Below are positions 26,006-33,490 of a stretch of DNA of 64,000 nt, in pieces. Source of the stretch: Arthrobacter sp. JZ12 (GTDB lineage: Bacteria > Actinomycetota > Actinomycetes > Actinomycetales > Micrococcaceae); assembly GCF_035189165.1 (NCBI RefSeq), contig NZ_CP045246.1:2976001-3040000 (forward strand), written 5' to 3'. Numbering within the stretch: the first letter of the stretch is position 1; the number at the start of each line of letters is the position of its first letter. The notes beneath the pieces are model-generated. The model was not told where the DNA came from and searched no databases. It worked only from the letters and a program-made list of their open reading frames with translations. The position numbers and the translations under genes were made by a program.

Positions 26006-27418
26006 ATGACCACTGCAGTCAAAACACGGGGAGCACTGGTCCCCCTACTCGTGATCGCCACTGCACAGCTGATGCTGGTGCTCGACGACTCGATTGTGAA
26101 TATCGCCCTACCCAGCATCCAGCGCGAACTCGGCGTCGATTCGGTCCATCTGCCCTGGATCGTGAACGCGTACATCCTCTCCTTCGGCGCGCTCCTGTTG
26201 CTGGGCGGCCGGACGGGTGACCTATGGGGCCGACGAAGAACCCTGCAGCTTGGACTAACGATCTTCATCGCCGCCTCGCTACTCGGCGGACTGAGCCAGA
26301 ACGCCGTTATGCTCATCGGCGCCCGGGCCGTACAGGGAATAGGCGCTGCATTGGTTGCGCCGAATGCACTCGCCCTGATCACAACAACCTTCCCCGACCG
26401 CAAGACGCGGGACACGGCCCTTTCCCTGTATGGCACGATGTCCGCACTCGGTGTCGTGGTGGGGCTACTGCTGGGTGGGTTCCTGACCGACACCCTTGGC
26501 TGGCGCTGGGTGTTCTTCATCAACATCCCCATCGGGCTGCTGGTGATCCTCGGGACCCGCACTCTCGTCGCCGCCGACCGCCACCCGGGACGGCTCGGGA
26601 TCATCGGCGCTGCACTGGGCACCGGCGGAATGGTGCTACTCGTGTACGCGATCACGCGTTTCGGTGAGGCGGGCTTCGCAGATCCCACCCTGTTCATCCT
26701 CCTGGCCGGTTCCGCGGTTCTGCTCGCGACTTTCATCAGCACACAGGCACGTAGCCGGCATCCCCTGATGCCGCTCGATCTATTCGGGGACCGCAATCGC
26801 TCCGGTGCGTACGTAACCGTGCTGCTGCTGGCAATCGGCCCAATGGGCACGCTCTACGTCATTACTCTGTACCTCCAGCAGGTGCAGCAGTACAGCCCCA
26901 TCCAGACGGGTATTGCGTGGCTGCCGTTCGCCGTCGGACTGGTGTTGGGTGCGGGCGGGGCACCCAAGCTACTCCTACGGGTACCGGCTCGGGCGATTGC
27001 CTCCGTGGGGGCGCTCCTGAGCGCTGTGGCAGCATTCTGGCTCTCCGCCATCGCAGTCGATTCGAGCTACTGGCTGCACCTTGCGCCCGCGATGCTGATC
27101 CTGGCGCTCGGATTCGGGCTGGCGGTTATCGCCCTCACCCAGGCCGCGGTGTACCGGGTCGACGCGGATAAGGCCGGCATCGCCTCGGCCCTGCTGAACT
27201 CGGCCCAGCAGATCGGCGTGGCGCTCGGGCTCGCACTGCTGGCTACGGTCGCCGCAACCACCTCGGCCCTGCCCGGCAACGCGGGAATGAACGACGGCGC
27301 GGCCCTCACCGCCGGATACGGAACGGCCCTCCTGGTCGCGGCAGCGGTACTGCTCGCCGCGGCGGCGGTGGCGATCGCCACTCTGCGCCCCGGTACCACT
27401 GCCGAGTCGGCCGCCTGA
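26006..27418 (+). CDS. DHA2-family (EmrB/QacA-like) MFS exporter
   Basis: A 470-residue major facilitator with about 14 helices, of the drug:H+ antiporter-2 family. Signatures are helix 1 ending LDDSIVNIALPSIQRELG (motif D1), WIVNAYILSFGALLLLGGRTGDLWGRRR (motif A region), RAVQGIGAALVAPNALALI (motif B) and LGVVVGLLLGGFLTDTLGWRWVFFINIPIG (motif C and the WRW-FFINxP hallmark). GGAG stands 12 bases before the ATG. CsoR-like palindromes upstream suggest induction by copper, an aldehyde or a reactive sulfur species. Substrate unknown. Confidence 0.92.
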   Translation: MTTAVKTRGALVPLLVIATAQLMLVLDDSIVNIALPSIQRELGVDSVHLPWIVNAYILSFGALLLLGGRTGDLWGRRRTLQLGLTIFIAASLLGGLSQNAVMLIGARAVQGIGAALVAPNALALITTTFPDRKTRDTALSLYGTMSALGVVVGLLLGGFLTDTLGWRWVFFINIPIGLLVILGTRTLVAADRHPGRLGIIGAALGTGGMVLLVYAITRFGEAGFADPTLFILLAGSAVLLATFISTQARSRHPLMPLDLFGDRNRSGAYVTVLLLAIGPMGTLYVITLYLQQVQQYSPIQTGIAWLPFAVGLVLGAGGAPKLLLRVPARAIASVGALLSAVAAFWLSAIAVDSSYWLHLAPAMLILALGFGLAVIALTQAAVYRVDADKAGIASALLNSAQQIGVALGLALLATVAATTSALPGNAGMNDGAALTAGYGTALLVAAAVLLAAAAVAIATLRPGTTAESAA

Positions 27419-27623
27419 GAAGGGGCCCCCTGACAAGGGGTGCACCCCAGCTTCCCCTGTGTAACCGCCCCTTTTTGTGACCGCTCACGTGTTATGTCAT
27501 TGGTCACAGATCCCGGCATCAGGGCCGCTCCAAAGGGTCCGACAGCTATCCTGAATGCATCGCCGCAGCCATCATCGGGGCTCTCGATGTCGGCCGCATC
27601 TCGCGGAAACCTGAAAAACCAAT

Positions 27624-27684
27624 GCCGGTTGGCCGAACGCGCACGCGTCCATCGAGCCCGCCGGAGCAACGCCGGGCAACCGGC
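27624..27684 (+). promoter_or_regulatory. Possible structured 5' leader of the gap gene
   Basis: GCCGGTTG (27624-27631) pairs perfectly with CAACCGGC (27677-27684), closing a 61-base segment that contains a further hairpin (cgcg-ca-cgcg at 27638-27647) and a GCCGG...CCGG region. The gap ribosome-binding site (AAAGGA) follows directly. It may be a regulatory leader, but I cannot match it to a known riboswitch class. A TATCCT -10-like box is at 27550-27555. Confidence 0.3.
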
Positions 27685-27704
27685 GAGAGAAAGGACCGAT
27701 CAGC

Positions 27705-29186
27705 GTGGATCACAACCCTTCAGTCACCCGCGACGCATGGATAAGCCGCGAGGCCCTCGCCGAGGGGATGATTCCCCTCATCGGACGCCTCTACCGCGAA
27801 AACAACGTGGTCACCAGCATCCATGGGCGCAGCCTCATCAACAAGTCCACCATGGGCATCCTCAAGGCGCACCGCTTCGCGCGCCGCATGAGCAAGGAGG
27901 AGCTGCTCCTCGAGGAGACCGCTCCCCTGCTCGGTGTCCTCGCCGAACTCGATCTTGGAGCCGCCTCCATCGACGTCGCCCGCCTCGCCCAGAAGTACAA
28001 GGCTGAGGCCGGAGAGACCTCCCTCGAGAACTTCCTCCGGGCAGAACTGGCCGACGTCGTCGGTAAGCGGGGCGCCGACGAGCGCCGCAGCACCGACGTC
28101 GTTCTCTACGGTTTCGGTCGCATCGGCCGCCTGGTTGCCCGCCTGCTCATCGAGAAGGCAGGCGGCGGGCACGGCCTGTGCCTGCGCGCGATCGTGGTCC
28201 GCAAGGGTGCCGCGAACGACCTCATGAAGCGCGGCAGCCTGCTTCGCCGCGACTCCGTCCACGGCTCCTTCGAGGGCAGCATCCAGGTGGACGAGGAAAC
28301 CAACACCATCACCGCCAACGGCGTGCGGATCCAGGTCATCTACTCGGATGACCCGGCATCCATCGACTACACGGCCTACGGCATCAATGACGCCCTTGTT
28401 GTGGACAACACCGGGCGTTGGCGCGACGAAGAGGGACTGGGCCAGCACCTGAAGAGCAAGGGCGTTGCCCGCGTCCTTCTGACCGCCCCGGGCAAGGGCG
28501 GCCTGAAGAACATCGTCCACGGCATCAACCACACGGACATCAGCCCGGATGACGCCATCGTCACCGCCGCCTCCTGCACCACTAACGCGATCACGCCGGT
28601 GCTCAAGGCCATCAACGAAGAGTTCGGTGTGGTGCACGGCCACGTGGAGACGGTCCACTCCTTCACCAACGACCAGAACCTGATCGACAACTTCCACAAG
28701 GGCGACCGCCGCGGACGCTCCGCTGCCCTCAACATGGTGATCACCGAGACCGGTGCCGCCAAGGCCGTGGCCAAGGCCCTGCCGGAGCTAGCCGGCAAGC
28801 TCACCGGCAGCTCCATCCGTGTGCCTACCCCGGACGTCTCGATCGCCATCCTCAACCTCACCCTGGCGAAGGAGACCACCAAGGAAGAGGTCAACGACTA
28901 CCTGCGCAGCATGTCGCTCCACTCAACACTGCGCAAGCAGATCGACTACATCGACTCACCCGACGTCGTCTCCACCGACTTCGTGGGATCCCGCCGCGCA
29001 GGCACCGTTGACGGCCTCGCAACCATCTGCAACGACACGAACCTTGTGCTCTACGTCTGGTACGACAACGAGTTCGGCTACAGCTGCCAGGTTGTGCGTG
29101 TCATGGAGGAGATGGCCGGCGTGAACGCGCCGTCGTTCCCCGCCAAGGACGCGGTACCGACGGCCAAGGTGCCCGCAACCGTCTAG
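27705..29186 (+). CDS. gap: Glyceraldehyde-3-phosphate dehydrogenase, long GapB-like form
   Basis: A 493-residue GAPDH with a ~130-residue helical N-terminal extension, like Corynebacterium GapB (about 480 residues), the gluconeogenic or NADP-linked form. The Rossmann motif YGFGRIGR is at residues 135-142 and catalytic Cys291 is in ASCTTNAI. HSFTNDQN, SIRVPTPDVSI and WYDNEFGYSCQVVR complete the catalytic domain. The extension contains RLYRENNVVTSIHGRSLINKST and LLLEETAPLLGVL. GTG start at 27705 after AAAGGA. It is monocistronic: an MFS gene lies upstream, a strong hairpin downstream. Confidence 0.95.
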   Translation: MDHNPSVTRDAWISREALAEGMIPLIGRLYRENNVVTSIHGRSLINKSTMGILKAHRFARRMSKEELLLEETAPLLGVLAELDLGAASIDVARLAQKYKAEAGETSLENFLRAELADVVGKRGADERRSTDVVLYGFGRIGRLVARLLIEKAGGGHGLCLRAIVVRKGAANDLMKRGSLLRRDSVHGSFEGSIQVDEETNTITANGVRIQVIYSDDPASIDYTAYGINDALVVDNTGRWRDEEGLGQHLKSKGVARVLLTAPGKGGLKNIVHGINHTDISPDDAIVTAASCTTNAITPVLKAINEEFGVVHGHVETVHSFTNDQNLIDNFHKGDRRGRSAALNMVITETGAAKAVAKALPELAGKLTGSSIRVPTPDVSIAILNLTLAKETTKEEVNDYLRSMSLHSTLRKQIDYIDSPDVVSTDFVGSRRAGTVDGLATICNDTNLVLYVWYDNEFGYSCQVVRVMEEMAGVNAPSFPAKDAVPTAKVPATV

Positions 29187-29203
29187 GCACTCCTTCGCCC
29201 CAG

Positions 29204-29283
29204 ACCCGCGGATCCGTTGCCTGCCCGCAAAGGTAGCGGCGTCGACGCTCCGGCATCGGCGTCGACACAACGGATCCGCGGGT
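29204..29283. terminator. Long hairpin after gap; arm shared with 60147
   Basis: Arms at 29204-29219 and 29268-29283 pair perfectly over 16 bases, followed by TTTT. The interior carries two gcgtcgac units that could fold further. The hairpin begins 17 bases after the gap stop codon and fits a terminator. An 18-base piece of the left arm and its flank recurs at about 60147-60164 without its partner arm. Confidence 0.65.
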
Positions 29284-29325
29284 TTTGTGCACCCACGGAC
29301 CGCCTGACACTCCTATACTTTCGCC

Positions 29326-30117
29326 ATGGGCACCTCCCTCGTGTTCGGGCTGATCGCCTCCACGCCGCTGATTATCGGGTCCCTGATCGGGATCCGCTTC
29401 TCGTTGCCGAAGCGCGTGCTCGCAATCCTGCTGTCCTTCGCCGCCGGCTCCCTCATCACGGCACTGGCGTTCGAACTGTTCCTTGATGCGTACGAGCACG
29501 GCGGCCTGCCTATCGCGATCATCGGTCTTCTGGTCGGCGCGGTTGTCTTCACCGTCCTGAGCGCGTTGCTCGACAAGTGGGCGCAGCCCAAGGACCAGGA
29601 CGTCCCGGCCGATGAGTACGAGGGCAGCGCGAAACTCGACACCGATGCAGCTGCGTCAGACCAGCGGGCCTCCAGCGCTTCCAAGCGTGGGGCTGCCGGT
29701 CTGGCCCTGCTCGCTGCCGTAACCCTTGACGGTGTTCCGGAGAACGTCGCCCTTGGGGTGGCGCTCGGTGAGGGCAGCGGCGGGTTGGCGCTGCTGGCCG
29801 CCATTTTCGTATCGAACCTCCCGGAAGCGCTGGTCGGATCCTCGTCCATGCGCAGCCAGGGCATGAAGAAGGGCCGCATCCTCGGTCTTTGGACCATCTG
29901 CGCGGTACTGTTGGTCGCCGCCGTCGTAATCGGTGCCGGCCCACTGTCCGGTGCCGACCCCCAGACCATTTCCCTCCCGCTGGCCTTTGCGGCAGGCGCG
30001 GTGATCGCGTCGCTCGCCGACACCCTCATGCCCGAGGCGTACGAGCACGGCGGGCCCGCGGTCGCGCTGAGCACGGCAGCCGGGTTTGTGCTCGCCTTCG
30101 CCCTCTCGCTGATGTAG
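29326..30117 (+). CDS. ZIP-family metal transporter
   Basis: A 263-residue ZIP-family protein, importers of zinc and related divalent cations. There are eight hydrophobic segments, a hydrophilic loop at ~85-125 between helices 3 and 4, and the helix-4 motif LDGVPENVALGVALGEG whose D/N, P-E-N residues form the metal site, with FVSNLPEALVGSSSM in helix 5. The ATG has TATACT (29314-29319) 6 bases before it and no ribosome-binding site, so a leaderless transcript is likely. Metal specificity unknown. Confidence 0.88.
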   Translation: MGTSLVFGLIASTPLIIGSLIGIRFSLPKRVLAILLSFAAGSLITALAFELFLDAYEHGGLPIAIIGLLVGAVVFTVLSALLDKWAQPKDQDVPADEYEGSAKLDTDAAASDQRASSASKRGAAGLALLAAVTLDGVPENVALGVALGEGSGGLALLAAIFVSNLPEALVGSSSMRSQGMKKGRILGLWTICAVLLVAAVVIGAGPLSGADPQTISLPLAFAAGAVIASLADTLMPEAYEHGGPAVALSTAAGFVLAFALSLM

Positions 30118-30158
30118 GCAGGGCCGCACGGGCACGGGCAGGGCCCTATAGTCGGAGG

Positions 30159-31142
30159 ATGGAAAATCGCATTCTCGGCAAGACCGCCCGCAACGTTTCA
30201 GTCATCGGCCTCGGGACCTGGCAGCTCGGCGCGGACTGGGGGTCCGTTGATCCCTCGCAGGCCACGGCCGTCCTGGAAGCAGCAGTTGACGCCGGAGTGA
30301 ACTTCTTCGACACCGCGGACGTCTATGGCGACGGACGCAGTGAACAGACAATCGGTGATTTCCTGCAGGACAACCCGGGACTCGACATCACCGTGGCCAC
30401 GAAGATGGGCCGACGCGTCGACCAGGTCCCCGAGAACTACGTCCTGCCCAACTTCCGGCAGTGGATCGACCGTTCCCGCCGCAACCTCCGCCAGGACACC
30501 CTGGACCTGGTGCAGCTGCACTGCCCGCCCACGCCCGTGTACTCGAACGCCGAGGTCTATGACGCCCTGGACACCCTCGTCTCCGAAGGTGCCATCCGCA
30601 ACTACGGTGTGAGCGTCGAGCGGACCGAAGAAGCCCTCGAAGCCATCAGCCGCGGCGACACCGCCACGGTGCAGATCATCCTCAATGCCTTCCGGCTCAA
30701 GCCTCTCGACGAGGTTCTGCCGGCGGCCAAGCAGTCCGACGTCGGCATCATTGTGCGCGTTCCGCTCGCCTCAGGCCTGCTCTCCGGCAAGTACAGCAAG
30801 GAAACGGCGTTCCCCGAGAACGACCACCGCAACTACAACCGCGACGGCTCCTCCTTCGACGTCGGGGAGACCTTCTCCGGCGTCGACTTCGAGACCGGAC
30901 TGGCAGCCGTCGAGGAGTTCGGCAACCACGTGCCCGACGGCGTGAGCACCGCCCAGGCGGCCCTCGCCTGGATCCTGGCGCAGGACGGTGTCAGCACCGT
31001 CATCCCCGGCGCTCGCTCACCGGAACAGGCCCGCGCCAACGCCGAAGCTGCCGGCATGGCAGCGCTAGGCGGAGACCTTACGCCTGCTGTCCAGGACATC
31101 TACGACCGGTACTTCCGGGAAGCCGTCCACTCCCGCTGGTAG
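30159..31142 (+). CDS. Aldo/keto reductase
   Basis: A 327-residue TIM-barrel oxidoreductase using NADPH, of the AKR11/12-like type. The catalytic tetrad is visible: Asp and Tyr in FFDTADVYGDGRSE, Lys in VATKMGRR, His in LVQLHCPPTP. The cofactor end segment IPGARSPEQARANAEAAG follows. The ATG lies directly after GGAGG and 6 bases after TATAGT (30147-30152), so transcript and start codon nearly coincide. Substrate unknown. A palindromic element follows the stop. Confidence 0.9.
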   Translation: MENRILGKTARNVSVIGLGTWQLGADWGSVDPSQATAVLEAAVDAGVNFFDTADVYGDGRSEQTIGDFLQDNPGLDITVATKMGRRVDQVPENYVLPNFRQWIDRSRRNLRQDTLDLVQLHCPPTPVYSNAEVYDALDTLVSEGAIRNYGVSVERTEEALEAISRGDTATVQIILNAFRLKPLDEVLPAAKQSDVGIIVRVPLASGLLSGKYSKETAFPENDHRNYNRDGSSFDVGETFSGVDFETGLAAVEEFGNHVPDGVSTAQAALAWILAQDGVSTVIPGARSPEQARANAEAAGMAALGGDLTPAVQDIYDRYFREAVHSRW

Positions 31143-31184
31143 CAGCTGCGCCGCGCAGACGCTCCAAAAGCGCCGCTCCCTCCC

Positions 31185-31255
31185 CAGAAGCGCCGGGAAA
31201 GTGCAGGATCGTAGGGATGACCCCACGATCCTGCGCAGAACCGGCGCTTTTGCCG
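31185..31255. repeat. Palindromic intergenic element, copy A (family with 60830-60900)
   Basis: A 71-base stem-loop between two convergent genes. The core stem gtgcaggatcgt pairs with acgatcctgcgc across 31201-31234, with outer CGCCGG/CCGGCG arms. It aligns without gaps to 60830-60900, and base changes in the core stem are compensated in the partner arm. It probably also terminates transcription from either side. Confidence 0.75.
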
Positions 31256-31287
31256 TGTGCCAGGTAGGGCAGAACCGGCGCTTTTGC
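31235..31287. repeat. 19-base direct repeat at the end of element A
   Basis: gcagaaccggcgcttttgc occurs at 31235-31253 and again at 31269-31287, 34 bases apart. The second copy also pairs with ccaaaagcgccg near 31165, giving an outer stem enclosing the whole element. The downstream copy ends 6 bases before the malQ stop region. Confidence 0.75.
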
Positions 31288-31293
31288 GATGAG

Positions 31294-33366
31294 CTACCCC
31301 TGGATCGCCCGCACCAGTGAGTCGAACCGTGCCAGCCCTGGCAGGTCCTCCACGAGTACGACGCCGTCGGGTCCGGCCAGCGGGACCTGCCAGTTGAGAT
31401 ACTGCTCGGCCGTAGTGCCGGGCTGGTTCTGGGTGCGTTCCTCGCCGACGGCGTCGGTCAGCGCAACTCCCAGCAGGACGGACGGGGTCTGAGCGATGAA
31501 GGCGTGCATCGCCTCGACCGTCTCCTGCACCGACTGTGGCTTTAGGCCGGTTGAGGACCGCACCAGGGACAGGACGCCGTCCTGCGCTTCCCGGTCGGCC
31601 TCACGCTCTTCCTCGACCGGCCTGCTGAGGAGCCCCAACTCCTCACGCAGGTCTACGTGCCGGCCCGTCAGGTAACCGGCGCTGGGCGGGAGGTCATGGG
31701 TTGTCACCGTGGTGAGGCACGCCCGGCGGTACTGCTCAGCCGGGCGGGGAGTTTCGTCGTCGTACTCAAACCACAGGATGGACGTGCCCAGCACGCCGCG
31801 CTCGGCCAGGTACTCCTGGACGCCCGGCTCGAAGACGCCCAGGTCCTCACCGACGACGACGGCGCCCGCCCGCTCTGCCTCGAGCGCGAGGATCCCGATG
31901 AGCGCCTCGTGGTCGTAGTACACATAGGCGCCGTCGCCCGGCATCGAATCCTTCGGGATCCACCACAACCGGAACAGTCCCAGGATGTGGTCGATGCGGA
32001 TGCCGCCCGCATGCCGGAGGATGGTCCGCAGCATGTCACGGTAGGGCGCAAATCCGGCCTCGGCGAGCCGTTCCGGGTGCCACGGCGGCTGGGCCCAGTC
32101 CTGACCCTGCTGGTTGAACATGTCCGGGGGCGCGCCGACACTGATGCCGGAGGCAAGGACATCGCTCAGGGTCCAGGCGTCGGCGCCGGCCGGGTGCACA
32201 CCAACCGCGAGATCGTGCATGATTCCGATGTTCATCCCGGCCTGGCCGGCGGCGCGCTGCGCGGCTTCAAGCTGCTCGTCGCACAGCCACTGCAGCCACT
32301 CGTGGAAGGTAATCCGCCCGGCAAGCTCGGTCTGCTGACCCTCCAGGTATTGAGGATCTTCCCACTGCGGCGAGCCCTCGGGCAGCGTTTCGGCGAGCGC
32401 GGACCAGAGCGCGAAGCGTCCCAGTCCAGGTCCCGACTCCTGCCGGAACCGCTGGAATGCCTCCTCGCGTTGGGGTGTGCGCTGGACTGAGTAGATCAGC
32501 TCGAGAGCCTGCAGTTTCGCCGCATAGCTCGTGTCACGGTCGATCCGCTCGGCACTCCGGTTGGCCTCCTGGAAACCTTCCGCGAGCTTGCGGAGCAGCT
32601 GGGCATCGGCGTCGGACAGCCCGGCGTACTCGTCGATGTTCTCGACTCGCAGGTAGAGCGGATTGAAGAACCTGCGCGTGCTTGGCAGGTAGGGCGAGGC
32701 CTCGACCGGCGGTTTGGGCTGTGCCGCATGCAGCGGATTGATGAGCACAAAGCCGGCGCCCTTGTCCGCGGCCACCTCGGCAAGCTGCGCCAGGTCCTGC
32801 AGATCACCCACGCCCCACGAGGACGCCGATCGCACCGAATACAGCTGCGCCATCAGGCCCCAGGTCCGGGTGAGCCGGTCCGCCGTCGACAGTTTCCGTG
32901 GCGTCATGACCAGCGCGCAGGTGCTTTCCTGCGAGCCGACCGTCGCTGAGAGGATGTGCCAGCCGAGGGGCAGGTCTGTCGGGATGTTCACGGCCCACCG
33001 CGCCACCGTGTCGTCGCCGACCTCGCGGGCGTGGGTCATCTCGGCCTGCAACTGCTGCCGGGTACCGTCCTCCAGAACTACCTGAACCGACACGTCAGCA
33101 CCTTCGGGTGCGTTGACCGGCACTTCGGTGACGTCGCCCTCGCGGATTACGACGGCGGAAGGCAGCGTGCGCTGCCACGGCGCCAGTTCCGCAGCTCGGA
33201 GGGAGGAGGCGACGTCGTCGTCATTCCGGCAGGGCACACCGAGGGCGGTGAGGACGGCAACCAGGGTGTCATCGCTGACCGTCTGGGTACTGCCGTCCCA
33301 GCCCTTGAAGGTGGTTCCGACGTGATGTTGAGCGGCAAGTTGGGCAAGGGGAGTAAGCTCAGCCAT
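31294..33366 (-). CDS. malQ: 4-alpha-glucanotransferase
   Basis: A 690-residue GH77 amylomaltase, which transfers alpha-1,4-glucan segments between maltodextrins and so takes part in maltose and glycogen metabolism. The ~150-residue N-terminal extension is usual in actinobacteria. Catalytic motifs are AGGIRIDHILGLFRLWWIP (nucleophile Asp), VVVGEDLGVFEPGVQEYL (acid/base Glu) and TVTTHDLPPSAGY (transition-state Asp). WGLMAQLYSVRSASSWGVGD begins the barrel. No other maltose genes are nearby. The ATG at 33366 is 33 codons ahead of recognisable domain similarity. Confidence 0.96.
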   Translation of the reverse strand: MAELTPLAQLAAQHHVGTTFKGWDGSTQTVSDDTLVAVLTALGVPCRNDDDVASSLRAAELAPWQRTLPSAVVIREGDVTEVPVNAPEGADVSVQVVLEDGTRQQLQAEMTHAREVGDDTVARWAVNIPTDLPLGWHILSATVGSQESTCALVMTPRKLSTADRLTRTWGLMAQLYSVRSASSWGVGDLQDLAQLAEVAADKGAGFVLINPLHAAQPKPPVEASPYLPSTRRFFNPLYLRVENIDEYAGLSDADAQLLRKLAEGFQEANRSAERIDRDTSYAAKLQALELIYSVQRTPQREEAFQRFRQESGPGLGRFALWSALAETLPEGSPQWEDPQYLEGQQTELAGRITFHEWLQWLCDEQLEAAQRAAGQAGMNIGIMHDLAVGVHPAGADAWTLSDVLASGISVGAPPDMFNQQGQDWAQPPWHPERLAEAGFAPYRDMLRTILRHAGGIRIDHILGLFRLWWIPKDSMPGDGAYVYYDHEALIGILALEAERAGAVVVGEDLGVFEPGVQEYLAERGVLGTSILWFEYDDETPRPAEQYRRACLTTVTTHDLPPSAGYLTGRHVDLREELGLLSRPVEEEREADREAQDGVLSLVRSSTGLKPQSVQETVEAMHAFIAQTPSVLLGVALTDAVGEERTQNQPGTTAEQYLNWQVPLAGPDGVVLVEDLPGLARFDSLVRAIQG

Positions 33367-33404
33367 CTTCCTAATCTATTGGGTGAGTGGGATTTGTGCT
33401 TGCA

Positions 33405-33448
33405 AGCTGATGGTCCCCTCCCACCGTAGTGAGAAGGGACCATCAGCT
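33405..33448 (-). terminator. Terminator of FG-GAP protein 1
   Basis: The 13-base perfect arms at 33405-33417 and 33436-33448 flank an 18-base loop, ending 43 bases after the stop of the FG-GAP gene on the minus strand. It resembles the hairpin at 35754-35785 after the paralogous gene (both contain ggtcccctccc), so the terminator was duplicated with the gene. Confidence 0.75.
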
Positions 33449-33490
33449 ATTCAGTTGGAGTGGAGCGGACTCCTTGTGCCAAGGAGCGTG

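Noticed and set aside
27476-27508. CRP-like half-sites TGTGACC and GGTCACA before gap
   Set aside because: The arms are 19 bases apart, and the nearer TGTGA/TCACG pair has a 4-base spacer; neither fits the 6-base CRP/GlxR spacing. It may still be another protein's site.
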